Shown here: piece after piece, positions 34,228 through 41,967 of the stretch | How the letters are laid out: every line of letters begins with the position of its first letter | Numbering within the stretch: position 1 is the first letter of the stretch | Origin: Vibrio atlanticus | GTDB lineage: Bacteria > Pseudomonadota > Gammaproteobacteria > Enterobacterales > Vibrionaceae | Length of the DNA stretch: 64,000 nucleotides | Assembly (NCBI RefSeq): GCF_024347315.1 | Contig: NZ_AP025460.1 | Coordinates: forward strand, 1,612,001 to 1,676,000 | Reading direction: 5' to 3' | Made by a program: the position numbers and the translations under genes | Notes under the pieces: generated by a model | What the model was told of the DNA's origin: nothing | What the model saw: the letters and a program-made list of their open reading frames with translations, nothing else | Databases searched by the model: none

Positions 34228-36501
34228 CTAATCTACTGATGACAGGACTCTATCTATCGAAGTGATGTGTGTATCTTCGTCATAATGCTCTGCTTTTAAG
34301 CGATCGCACAATAGCCTTGTTTTAGTTGAAATCCTACCTTTATCATAGTCTTTCCATTCATCAACTCGCTCCAAGACTTTATGAAATACTTTGTCTGGTA
34401 GACGGTTACCCATTTGTATCCCCATAACAGAAGGGAATATGTTCTTAAATGTTTCTCTTACTTCAGCTACGCTTGGAGCTAAGGAGAAGAAATTAAGAAT
34501 AAATTCAGGCCTCATTATAAATTTAGACCCTTCAGCTTGAACCATTTCAGAAGTTACTCGCTGAATCCTAGATTCTTGTGTTAACCACCAAGTCTGATAA
34601 CCAAATTCTGGGAACGTAGAATATTCTTTATTTAGTCTGCGCTGACCATAAACAGCATTTATTGTTAAAGAAACGTCTTCAGCTAAATCTGCATGACCAT
34701 TTTTGACATCAAGTATAACTTTAGCAAGATCGCTAATTTTTTTAGGGTCTATACCTTTCGCAAGTTCCTCTTTAGAAATGTATTCCATACCAAATTGTTG
34801 AGTGATGTAGCCCTTAAGCTCTTCTTTACCTGTTGCGTAGTGTAATTGATTCAATGTCACGAACTCAGAGGTGAACTGCTGCCAACTTTTCGTATAGCCT
34901 TCAGACTTTGCGTGATAATAGGTTCGAATCAAAATCTGCTGAGATTGACGAGCAAGGTGATCAGGTAAGTATGCTTCTCTTGGTTGAATATGATTCTTGA
35001 ATTCATTATGAGTAACAATGAAATGCTTAATTACACCATTTAACACAGACTCTGAAAGAATTAGTGTTATTCCTGCTTCTTGTGCCATAGCAAACATGTT
35101 ACGAGTCATTTGATTTTCTTTAGATAGAAATCTTTCTGATATAGCTCGAATGATCAAATCCGTACCCACGATTAATCTAAAGTTAGCTGTAGCTTTCTGG
35201 AAGTAATCAACGACCCGAGGCTCAGCTTGTAACGTGAATAACAAAATATAAGTGCGTGAAAACTTGTTCAAGAGTAAGCGTTGTGCTTCGGTACTCTGAT
35301 AGAACATTTTTCTACTAACTTCGCAAATTAAGGGTTCTATAATATCTTTTACCCTATGGTCTATATTCGCTTCCTCTATTGCATCTTTTACTCTGTCAAA
35401 GACTGAGTTCTCAATTAGAGAGTCGAATTCTTTTTCTGATTGACTACCATTAAGGAAACTTGAGCAGTTAAGTCCCTCACGCTCAAAAAAGAGCTGAGCC
35501 ACTCGGATAGCTAGCGATGCAACTAATTTCCTGTGAGTAGGATTCAAATCAGAGAGAAGATCCATTGCTACTATTTCACTTTCGACATCTAAGTGAAGAC
35601 TTTCTTCTACTGCCTTTTCTTCTGCAATTTTGCTTCGAGTCTCAAAAGGAAGGCAATACTTATTTATGTGTTTTTTACTTTTCTTGCGACCAAATGTTGC
35701 CTGAATAGGTTCTTTGTGAAGATTGATTTTTTTACCACCAACACTGCCTTTATCGACTAGTTCTTTAAGACGTGAATCTAGTAAACCTCCGACAATGTTA
35801 TTAGCCCAGGGAATGTTTGTTCTGATAAATTCCACTATTTGTTCACGAGTCATGAATAAATCTTGGTCAGGGTCAGTATCATTCAATGCCCATAATATGA
35901 GGCTATCAGCAACAGTTTTTGTTAAGTGCTTGTCTTGCTCTCTGTTTTCAACTTGTTGTTGTAAAAAAACATAGACTGATGGATGTTCTACATGCTCAGT
36001 TTTCCTAACACTTCTACCGTTATCAATATCTTTCAAAAAGTCGGTAAATCGAGCTAAGTGGGTGTAATAAGCTTTTTTAGTAGCTTCGCTGTGGTTAATG
36101 TGGGAGAGAATCCATTTTGCATCTCTAATGCGCACAAATACATCGTGTTTATCAGTCAGAGTTTCTTCTTCTTGGTCAAATACGCGAATTGTTTGAGATG
36201 TCACGTAAGTTAGTCTTCTAGGCGCACGCCCAAACTCTTCTAAGCGATCAATTGTTTTCTTTATCTTTGAACGGTGATTCTCTTCGATAGATATTTGATA
36301 AAATATTTTACTATTGTCCACACTATATAGGCCGGGTTCTCTAATGCCATCGGCTCCGCCATCATTAGTTCCGCCTACAGGGATGAAATCTTTACCTTCA
36401 AAGGCAGCCAAAAAATCATTGGCGAAATCTTCAAAAGGGAATCCCTCACAATTATCTAATGCAATTTGAGCAAGTTTTACATTAACTTCATCTAAAGCCA
36501 T
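34228..36501 (-). CDS. Large nuclease-like/PIN-like cargo protein of the prophage
   Basis: A 757-residue cytosolic protein not belonging to inovirus core functions. Residues 20-90 resemble a PD-(D/E)XK nuclease: FEDFANDFLAAFEGKDF, then GGTNDGGADGI (Asp51) and FYQISIEE; the usual lysine of the QxK motif is replaced by serine, so activity is uncertain. Around residues 440-500, RLIVGTDLIIRAISERF and GITLILSESVLNGVI have the look of a PIN-type ribonuclease fold. The rest is helical. ATG 36501 is chosen because AAAGGA precedes it. AT-rich with its own terminator. A prophage-borne anti-phage gene is my best inference. Confidence 0.6.
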   Translation of the reverse strand: MALDEVNVKLAQIALDNCEGFPFEDFANDFLAAFEGKDFIPVGGTNDGGADGIREPGLYSVDNSKIFYQISIEENHRSKIKKTIDRLEEFGRAPRRLTYVTSQTIRVFDQEEETLTDKHDVFVRIRDAKWILSHINHSEATKKAYYTHLARFTDFLKDIDNGRSVRKTEHVEHPSVYVFLQQQVENREQDKHLTKTVADSLILWALNDTDPDQDLFMTREQIVEFIRTNIPWANNIVGGLLDSRLKELVDKGSVGGKKINLHKEPIQATFGRKKSKKHINKYCLPFETRSKIAEEKAVEESLHLDVESEIVAMDLLSDLNPTHRKLVASLAIRVAQLFFEREGLNCSSFLNGSQSEKEFDSLIENSVFDRVKDAIEEANIDHRVKDIIEPLICEVSRKMFYQSTEAQRLLLNKFSRTYILLFTLQAEPRVVDYFQKATANFRLIVGTDLIIRAISERFLSKENQMTRNMFAMAQEAGITLILSESVLNGVIKHFIVTHNEFKNHIQPREAYLPDHLARQSQQILIRTYYHAKSEGYTKSWQQFTSEFVTLNQLHYATGKEELKGYITQQFGMEYISKEELAKGIDPKKISDLAKVILDVKNGHADLAEDVSLTINAVYGQRRLNKEYSTFPEFGYQTWWLTQESRIQRVTSEMVQAEGSKFIMRPEFILNFFSLAPSVAEVRETFKNIFPSVMGIQMGNRLPDKVFHKVLERVDEWKDYDKGRISTKTRLLCDRLKAEHYDEDTHITSIDRVLSSVD

Positions 36502-36684
36502 TCTGTATGTCCTTTGAAACATAAGGTTTAATTACAGTAACCTTAACATAATGATAAGTAAGGGCAATATGGCTAACTATATATAACTGTATATAAGTCG
36601 TGTTACATAAAGTTTTGTAAGCTAACTTAGACATAATCCAACAACTAAAGAAAGAGCGTTGGGTGTGATAGTTACGTCGAATTT

Positions 36685-36769
36685 ACCCCCGTGATACAAC
36701 ACGGGGGTTGCTGCTCACAGCGTCGCGTTCGCTGTTCAGTCCTCACGACTCACGCTAAGCTGTGAGCAG
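36685..36769. other. Prophage origin/packaging-type hairpin cluster
   Basis: CCCCCGTG-ATACAA-CACGGGGG (36686-36107 region, that is 36686-36707) is followed at once by an 11-bp stem, CTGCTCACAGC (36711-36721) with GCTGTGAGCAG (36759-36769), enclosing further self-complementary sequence. Clusters of strong hairpins in the non-coding region of a filamentous phage normally hold the strand origins and the packaging signal. The region 36502-36856 holds no gene that I can see. Confidence 0.6.
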
Positions 36770-36786
36770 AATGAAGCAAAACAAAA

Positions 36787-36808
36787 AGCCCCACAGTATT
36801 GTGAGGCT
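36787..36808 (-). terminator. Terminator downstream of small DNA-binding-type gene
   Basis: On the minus strand AGCCTCACA and TGTGGGGCT pair with one mismatch, followed by TTTTTGTTTTG. It ends the minus-strand phage transcript just before the hairpin cluster. Confidence 0.75.
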
Positions 36809-36856
36809 CAGGAGGGAAGAAGGAATGTTTCTGGTGTCACCAGTGACTTAGCTTAT

Positions 36857-37042
36857 TTAGTGCATTGAAACCATACGCCCAGTATGAATATCTTTAAGAA
36901 CACCAACCGTCAGGTTTTCATGATCACACATGATAGATGTTGCTTGCTTAACGTCAGACTCTCTATCTTGAGGAATCCAAAGAGTCACTTTTTTAAACCC
37001 TTTAGCTTTCATTTTATCTTCGTATTTTTTATTTCTACTCAT
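36857..37042 (-). CDS. Small phage protein, ribbon-helix-helix-like
   Basis: A 61-residue basic protein: MSRNKKYEDKMKAKGFKKVT then LWIPQDRESDVKQATSIMCD. The strand KKVTLWIP followed by two helices suggests a ribbon-helix-helix DNA-binding fold. An excellent GGAGG lies seven bases before the ATG. It is the last gene of the phage's minus-strand block. Probably a regulator or origin-binding factor; function is inferred only from shape. Confidence 0.6.
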   Translation of the reverse strand: MSRNKKYEDKMKAKGFKKVTLWIPQDRESDVKQATSIMCDHENLTVGVLKDIHTGRMVSMH

Positions 37043-37328
37043 CTAGAAACCTCCTTATGCAAAGTATTTGATCACACTCGATCAAACTGTGCAAGGCTCA
37101 CTTCGTTCAAACACTGGCGCACTACGTTTGCGAATACCGCTGAGGAGCACTGGCGCTGTAAATCATCGAGTAAAACTATAACCACCAATTAAGACTCAAC
37201 AAAGCCTACCCAAGTTTAAAGAGCGCCTAGCAAGATGACGGGGTTTCGTTTGTCTCTCGAACGCCAGCTGCGCTTCGCTGATTATCGCTCATCAAGCTGA
37301 ATCGACCCCTTAACATGATCATGTTCGC
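37043..37328. other. Prophage non-coding stretch with a 14-bp palindrome
   Basis: No gene seen. AACATGATCATGTT at 37312-37325 is a perfect palindrome and may be an operator. The stretch separates the structural operon from the small ribbon-helix-helix gene. Confidence 0.4.
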
Positions 37329-37502
37329 TTATCCCTGCGGGGCTTTTCCGTTCGTTGACCCAAAGCGCCTAAGAACCCGACCGACAACAGCGCAAACCAA
37401 GTCATAAAAAAACAGCGCTCCTAGAACACCGATAAACCCATAGATAGCAAAAGCCTGAGCAATCATTGTGATTTGGTCAGCCGTTAACGTGACACTTTCC
37501 AT
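37329..37502 (-). CDS. Small phage membrane protein following zot
   Basis: A 57-residue protein: MESVTLTADQITMIAQAFAI then YGFIGVLGALFFYDLVCAVV and GRVLRRFGSTNGKAPQG. A single membrane helix (about 15-41) with a basic tail inside. AGGGG precedes the ATG by six bases. It starts 33 bp after the zot stop in the same direction and is probably part of the assembly operon. It could be a small assembly or minor coat protein; no homologue is named here. Confidence 0.65.
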   Translation of the reverse strand: MESVTLTADQITMIAQAFAIYGFIGVLGALFFYDLVCAVVGRVLRRFGSTNGKAPQG

Positions 37503-37535
37503 TTAATACCCCTATACAAAATTTGGTTGTTACTC

Positions 37536-38903
37536 TTAAAACAGATTCACATCAGCTCGTTTTAGTTCGGGCTCGTCTGACAGAGCCTCGTGAGGCTTAC
37601 ACGTTATCAATTTGGTTAACTGGCCTCTGTTTAGTTTCAGTAGGCAATCGTCAATAACATCGTAGGTCACATCGTAAGCCCTTAGATAATTCTGATTAAG
37701 GCTATAAACCCCATCGGATGCGACTATCTCAATACTGACATGACGTTCAATTTTCTTTGGTTTGATAGCGAAATTAACACCCGTTACAAATGCCTTTTGG
37801 ATACCGTCAAACGGTAAGATATCCGCTATAGAAATACTCGAAACATCATCATTGTTATCAGTTTGATTGCTATTCCCACCATCAGATACACCGCTAGCAC
37901 CTTGACCGCTTTCTTGAGCTTTTGAGCTGTCTTTCCCAGTAGGGGAATCTTGATATTGTGGCGTTTCCGCTTCCTGAACTTCCTCAGTAGAATCAAAAAC
38001 GCGATTGGATATTTCATTGGCCATGTACCCCAAACAACTAATAAAAAGTAAAAACACTGCAATCACTTTAGGACTGCGATAAAGCGTATTCATAGCTCCG
38101 GCTTGCTTGGCTATGCCTGTTCCCGTTGACTTATAAAGTAGAAAAGCATCCAACGGTATTTTTTGCGTGGTGGTGTTAACGTCTTTGGATTTTGGAATGA
38201 CTGGAGTCGATACCGATTTGTCGTGCTTCCATATTAATGGTTTGCGTTTAGTCCAAAAAAATTGGTCACGTCCCTTGTGATAAAAGTTCTGCTCACCACA
38301 TGCTTTGATGCCCGTATCAATCTGTTTCCAGTCAGGCGAAAGCAATTCAATATCCCAGTTATATTTCCTATGACGCATGAATCCCTCATTGAAAGTATGA
38401 GGATATATAATGCGCCCCTGGTCATCGTATTCAGCGACTCCGCGGTCGTCAGTTTCCGATTCGTTTAGCTGTTCCATATCAGCAGGCGTATAGCGAGAAT
38501 AAAAAAAGGATAGGTAAGACTCGGGTAATAGACCGTCTTGGCCGTCGTTCTTGGTGATGAAGTCCTCGACAGGTTTGTAGGTCACTTTCTTCATATCAAA
38601 ACCAATATTCTTGGAATAGATATCCTGACACTCATCGATAACAATCAAAGCACCAATAGGGCACCAACAGAAAAAGTGCGTCCACAAATGAACACCTGCC
38701 GAGTCCCTAGAAGAGATACGAAACAGTTTTGATGTAGTAGGGAACTCAACACCAAAACGCTCCTGTATGACATTTAATGGTTGCATGCCCTCGATATTCG
38801 TCACGACAACCTTACCCGCCTTGAGAGCTCGATAGATTGAGAAGTAGGCCGTGTATGCGGACTTGTATGAGCCGTTTGCTCCGGTTCTTATTGTGATAGC
38901 CAT
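37536..38903 (-). CDS. zot: Zot-like inovirus assembly ATPase (pI)
   Basis: A 455-residue inner-membrane protein. The cytosolic ATPase has Walker A GANGSYKS (residues 8-15) and Walker B LIVIDE (86-91), followed by a single membrane helix (about 279-295, VIAVFLLFISCLGYMA). The periplasmic tail contains a Ser/Asp/Asn-rich linker. Zot/pI proteins drive extrusion of filamentous phage. The name comes from the CTX toxin; nothing here shows toxin activity. It overlaps or abuts the pVI-like gene on its 5' side. Confidence 0.92.
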   Translation of the reverse strand: MAITIRTGANGSYKSAYTAYFSIYRALKAGKVVVTNIEGMQPLNVIQERFGVEFPTTSKLFRISSRDSAGVHLWTHFFCWCPIGALIVIDECQDIYSKNIGFDMKKVTYKPVEDFITKNDGQDGLLPESYLSFFYSRYTPADMEQLNESETDDRGVAEYDDQGRIIYPHTFNEGFMRHRKYNWDIELLSPDWKQIDTGIKACGEQNFYHKGRDQFFWTKRKPLIWKHDKSVSTPVIPKSKDVNTTTQKIPLDAFLLYKSTGTGIAKQAGAMNTLYRSPKVIAVFLLFISCLGYMANEISNRVFDSTEEVQEAETPQYQDSPTGKDSSKAQESGQGASGVSDGGNSNQTDNNDDVSSISIADILPFDGIQKAFVTGVNFAIKPKKIERHVSIEIVASDGVYSLNQNYLRAYDVTYDVIDDCLLKLNRGQLTKLITCKPHEALSDEPELKRADVNLF

Positions 38904-38906
38904 GCG

Positions 38907-39248
38907 TTACCTCGTCATTCTCATTACAAAGCCCGTCGTGAAGAAGTTCGCCACAATGGAAAGCCCTTGAGGAATGCCAAACTTAAAGGCATAAAAGCGA
39001 ATCTCAGACGGCATAGCGTTAAACGTTGCGGCTAACAAATCGTTAAAACCTATCTCCTGCAATAACATCTGTGCAGTGACGTAAGACATCTTTATAAATT
39101 CTATTTGTCCGGCTATTTTCATTTTCAAATAAAACAACTGAATGTAAGAGAAGATATTCGAAAAGATATAAGGCAGCGATTTGATGAAATCGACAACGAC
39201 TTGAAATTGAGTTGAAACCCAATCAAAGAAAGCAAATATAGTATCCAT
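38907..39248 (-). CDS. Minor coat protein pVI-like (DUF2523 type)
   Basis: A 113-residue hydrophobic protein with three helices (FFDWVSTQFQVVVDFIKSLPYIF in part, IFSYIQLFYLKMKIAG, and a C-terminal FGIPQGLSIVANFFTTGFV). This matches the DUF2523/pVI-type tip protein encoded between pIII and Zot in inoviruses. Its ATG overlaps the pIII stop codon by one base. pVI caps the end of the virion with pIII. Confidence 0.78.
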   Translation of the reverse strand: MDTIFAFFDWVSTQFQVVVDFIKSLPYIFSNIFSYIQLFYLKMKIAGQIEFIKMSYVTAQMLLQEIGFNDLLAATFNAMPSEIRFYAFKFGIPQGLSIVANFFTTGFVMRMTR

Positions 39249-41023
39249 TAATTAGACCCCATCATTTTGATACCGATAAGAACGAAGATGAAAAGAACGA
39301 TAGCTTTTATGATTTCGGCGTTGTCTAACAGGGCAGAGAGAACGCCAGTTTTGAAAGACTGTTTGTGACCTGCAACAGTAAGGTCTAATTGATGCTCGAC
39401 ATATTTCCCATCTTTGAATGCTTTGGTATCGATAGAGAATAAGGTTTTAAATTGCTCCGTTTCGGTCTTGTAATTTTCCTTTAGAACCTCGATTTCTGCG
39501 GTGATATCTTTGAATGAATCTGCATCAAAAATAAACCCACCCATAAAATCGTCAGTAACCACAGGAGCAGAGAAACCACTATCAGCCCCTAGTAAATCAC
39601 GAATGCCTTTTATCGCGTCTTTGGTTGCATCATCGAGGCCGCCCATACCGTCTATTTTGTCTGAAAGCCCATCAATTTTCCCTGATAGCTCAGAGCCTGA
39701 TTGTTCTATTTTGGAAGACAGCCCCGTTGTCGAATCTTCTATGCTCGTTTTCAACTTAGAAACAGCATTGTCTATGTTGGTTTCATTGCGTTTATCTTGA
39801 TTGTCCATTTTGTCACTAAGGAAGCTACGCAACGCAACAAAGTCTTGAGAGATGGAATCATCAAGCGTGCTAAGAGCTCGATTCAAACGCATGAACTCGC
39901 GACCAGTTGCTTGTGTTGTTTTCCTTTGAGAGCTTTTTACTTGGTCGATTACTTCCTTTTTTGCATCTGCGAGGTTGTAATCAACATCTTCCACTTTTAA
40001 GGTCAAATCTTGAATGAGTTCAGTGTTCATTTGGGCAGAAGCTGCTTTGGCTAAAAAGAGATCTTGTCTTTGAGTTAATCCGGTATCGATGGAGTCGATA
40101 GCCTTAATAATCTTGTTGGTTTCTAGCTGTTGTTTCGCTGCTATAGAGGCCGGAATACCATCGATAGCACCAATGATTTTATTGTCTACAAGGTCAGTCA
40201 ACAGGTCATCAGAGCGTTTAGCTTTATCAACTAGACTGGCCTCAGTTTTGGTCACCTTATCAACCATTTGAGATAACGCACTTCTAATGCTGTAGTTAAC
40301 GTTCTCAACATCAGATTTTGATGCGCTTTTTGAAACCAAATCTTTGACTACTTTGGTTAGCTCCCTGTTTGTAACCGAAACTTTTTCAGAAGCTTTGGCA
40401 AGATTTAACATTGGAGTACACGTGTGGTCAGGAGCACCGGAAGGGCATCGAAGGTCATATTTGATTACCTCTGTACTCTCTAACGTATCGAGGTAAGGCT
40501 CTAATTTATCAGGGACATTGTTGTTGTTTTTATCTTCTAGAGTGTTATCAGACTTGTTTGGGTTTTTATCTACGCCATTGGGGATTCCATCACCGTCCCA
40601 ATCTTCATCAACGTCAAGAATGCCATTCATATTATGGTCACCCTCCCACGGATAAAGCTTAGGCGTACCGCCAGTAAAATGATTACGGCGAGTACATTCT
40701 TTACCCGTAAATCTAAACTTAGTTTGCCAAAACTGAAAATCAGGTGAATCAGTAGAAATAGCGATAACTGCTTTTTCCATGCCGCAATAAATAGGAGCAC
40801 CAAGAGCACCGTAACAATACCCTGTTGGTTGCTCACCGTAGATATAGGCATCCCAACTAACCGTACGGTTAGAACCCTTTAAAACTTCGCAAGCACTAAC
40901 ACAAACACCGCCACTATCGACAGAGCCTGCGGGACAATCCAAAGCATAGGATTTGGTTACGAAAATCAAGCAAGAGGTCATAAAAAAGAGAATGCGTAGA
41001 AGTGCGTTAATGGCTGTTTTCAT
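39248..41023 (-). CDS. Minor coat/adsorption protein pIII-like
   Basis: A 591-residue protein with a signal peptide (MKTAINALLRILFFMTSCLI then FVTKSYA) and a C-terminal membrane anchor (AIVLFIFVLIGIKMM). In between lie a cysteine-rich N-terminal part (CPAGSVDSGGVCVSAC), an acidic repeat region DWDGDGIPNGVDKNPNKSD (thrombospondin type 3-like calcium-binding pattern), and a long coiled coil (about 215-470) ending in repeated SGKIDGLSDKIDGM units. Position between major coat and pVI marks it as pIII, which binds the host receptor. The coiled coil is unusually long. ATG 41023 has AGG upstream. Confidence 0.8.
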   Translation of the reverse strand: MKTAINALLRILFFMTSCLIFVTKSYALDCPAGSVDSGGVCVSACEVLKGSNRTVSWDAYIYGEQPTGYCYGALGAPIYCGMEKAVIAISTDSPDFQFWQTKFRFTGKECTRRNHFTGGTPKLYPWEGDHNMNGILDVDEDWDGDGIPNGVDKNPNKSDNTLEDKNNNNVPDKLEPYLDTLESTEVIKYDLRCPSGAPDHTCTPMLNLAKASEKVSVTNRELTKVVKDLVSKSASKSDVENVNYSIRSALSQMVDKVTKTEASLVDKAKRSDDLLTDLVDNKIIGAIDGIPASIAAKQQLETNKIIKAIDSIDTGLTQRQDLFLAKAASAQMNTELIQDLTLKVEDVDYNLADAKKEVIDQVKSSQRKTTQATGREFMRLNRALSTLDDSISQDFVALRSFLSDKMDNQDKRNETNIDNAVSKLKTSIEDSTTGLSSKIEQSGSELSGKIDGLSDKIDGMGGLDDATKDAIKGIRDLLGADSGFSAPVVTDDFMGGFIFDADSFKDITAEIEVLKENYKTETEQFKTLFSIDTKAFKDGKYVEHQLDLTVAGHKQSFKTGVLSALLDNAEIIKAIVLFIFVLIGIKMMGSN

Positions 41024-41039
41024 AATCAAAACCTAGATA

Positions 41040-41062
41040 TAAAAAAGCCCCCGTTAGGAGGC
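41040..41062 (-). terminator. Terminator between coat genes and pIII
   Basis: On the minus strand GCCTCC-TAAC-GGGGGC followed by TTTTTT. A terminator right after the major coat gene and before pIII is the classic filamentous phage device for making much more coat than tip protein. Confidence 0.85.
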
Positions 41063-41152
41063 ATTAATACCCGTATATACACCGTATATAAAGGATGAGG
41101 CCATAGACACACCCAAGAGGATGGTTACGACTTCAGAAACGAGTACAGCCAT
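41054..41152 (-). CDS. Tiny phage coat-type membrane protein (32 residues)
   Basis: MAVLVSEVVTILLGVSMASS then FIYGVYTGINAS. A single hydrophobic helix, similar in size to pVII/pIX of Ff phages. Its ATG shares a base with the stop codon of the major coat gene (TAATG), so translation is coupled, and its stop lies in the terminator stem. It is too short for routine gene callers. Likely a minor coat protein of the virion end. Confidence 0.65.
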   Translation of the reverse strand: MAVLVSEVVTILLGVSMASSFIYGVYTGINAS

Positions 41153-41358
41153 TAGCCGCGCATAGCTCCCATGATAGCTTTAAGGCCAAAGCCAAGCGCA
41201 CCAAGGCCAATCAAACCAACCACAACCAGACCGTAGTTAGCTTGACCAGAAGTGACCGCGCCATTGATAGCGGTTTGAACGGGTGTAGCGTCGGCCATTG
41301 AAGCACCAGAAAGAACAACAGTAGATAGAGCGATTAAACGAGTTTTCATGTTTTTCAT
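41152..41358 (-). CDS. Major coat protein pVIII
   Basis: A 68-residue precursor with a signal peptide ending ASMADA. The mature coat of about 44 residues has an N-terminal amphipathic part (TPVQTAINGAVTSGQANYG), a membrane/helix core (LVVVGLIGLGALGFGLKAI) and a basic C-terminus (MGAMRG) facing the DNA. This is the standard inovirus coat design. AGG lies seven bases before the first ATG. Confidence 0.9.
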   Translation of the reverse strand: MKNMKTRLIALSTVVLSGASMADATPVQTAINGAVTSGQANYGLVVVGLIGLGALGFGLKAIMGAMRG

Positions 41359-41391
41359 AGTATTACCTATAGATTGTTTTAAAAAATGTAC

Positions 41392-41616
41392 TCAGCCTTT
41401 GCCGAGTGTTTTGAGTATTCGTCCGAGTACATGACCCGAAACGAATGAAAGTAAAATCCATCCCGAAACGGTGGTGTAGAGCTCCGTATCGATGTTGAGG
41501 GATTGTGGTGTTGACACTAAATTGTTGTATTCAGTGTCAGTAAGCATGACGAGCTTGCAGTCAAAGTCGGTTGACGTTCTTAAATAACCTTGCTGTGTTG
41601 TCGTGATGCAGTTCAT
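41392..41616 (-). CDS. Small phage membrane protein upstream of major coat
   Basis: A 74-residue protein: MNCITTTQQGYLRTSTDFDC, KLVMLTDTEYNNLV, and a C-terminal helix SGWILLSFVSGHVLGRIL with a basic end. Proteins of this pattern precede the major coat gene in Vibrio inoviruses. Probably a minor virion or assembly protein. It begins three bases after the ssDNA-binding gene stop, in the same operon. Confidence 0.7.
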   Translation of the reverse strand: MNCITTTQQGYLRTSTDFDCKLVMLTDTEYNNLVSTPQSLNIDTELYTTVSGWILLSFVSGHVLGRILKTLGKG

Positions 41617-41619
41617 TGA

Positions 41620-41967
41620 TTAAGCCTTGTTAGCTTTCATGAAGTTATCAAAGTGCTTTTTGATTTCTTCATCGACAGGAACAAGCTTGTTGACCAAGAT
41701 ATCGAGTGGGTCATTTGGATTAGCACCAAAGCTCAGTTCGTATTCACGGTTAGCAACAAATGCGCGTGATTGGATAAGTTGACGAGCGTAGGCCACATCA
41801 ATTTTCAATGCTTGTTTGTTGTAAGGAATATCAGTAGAGAAACCGATACCCGTTTGCTGAAACTTCTCGTTGTCGACTTCCTCAACAGCACGTAGAACAG
41901 ACAGCTCCGCGAACTCCATGTTTGACTTAGGGAAACGCTTGATTGCAATACCAGTTATTGTAGGCAT
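41620..41967 (-). CDS. ssDNA-binding protein, pV-like (DUF1293 type)
   Basis: A 115-residue cytosolic protein resembling the DUF1293 family of Vibrio phage f237 relatives: MPTITGIAIKRFPKSNMEFA, then FSTDIPYNKQALKIDVAYAR and REYELSFGANPNDPLD. Its place directly after Rep is that of gene V, which coats the phage single strand and switches replication toward packaging. The start overlaps the end of rep by 13 bp. Confidence 0.75.
   Translation of the reverse strand: MPTITGIAIKRFPKSNMEFAELSVLRAVEEVDNEKFQQTGIGFSTDIPYNKQALKIDVAYARQLIQSRAFVANREYELSFGANPNDPLDILVNKLVPVDEEIKKHFDNFMKANKA

Noticed and set aside
37536..38903. Toxin gene (zonula occludens toxin)
   Set aside because: The sequence shows a phage assembly ATPase with a membrane helix; the toxin label comes only from the family name.
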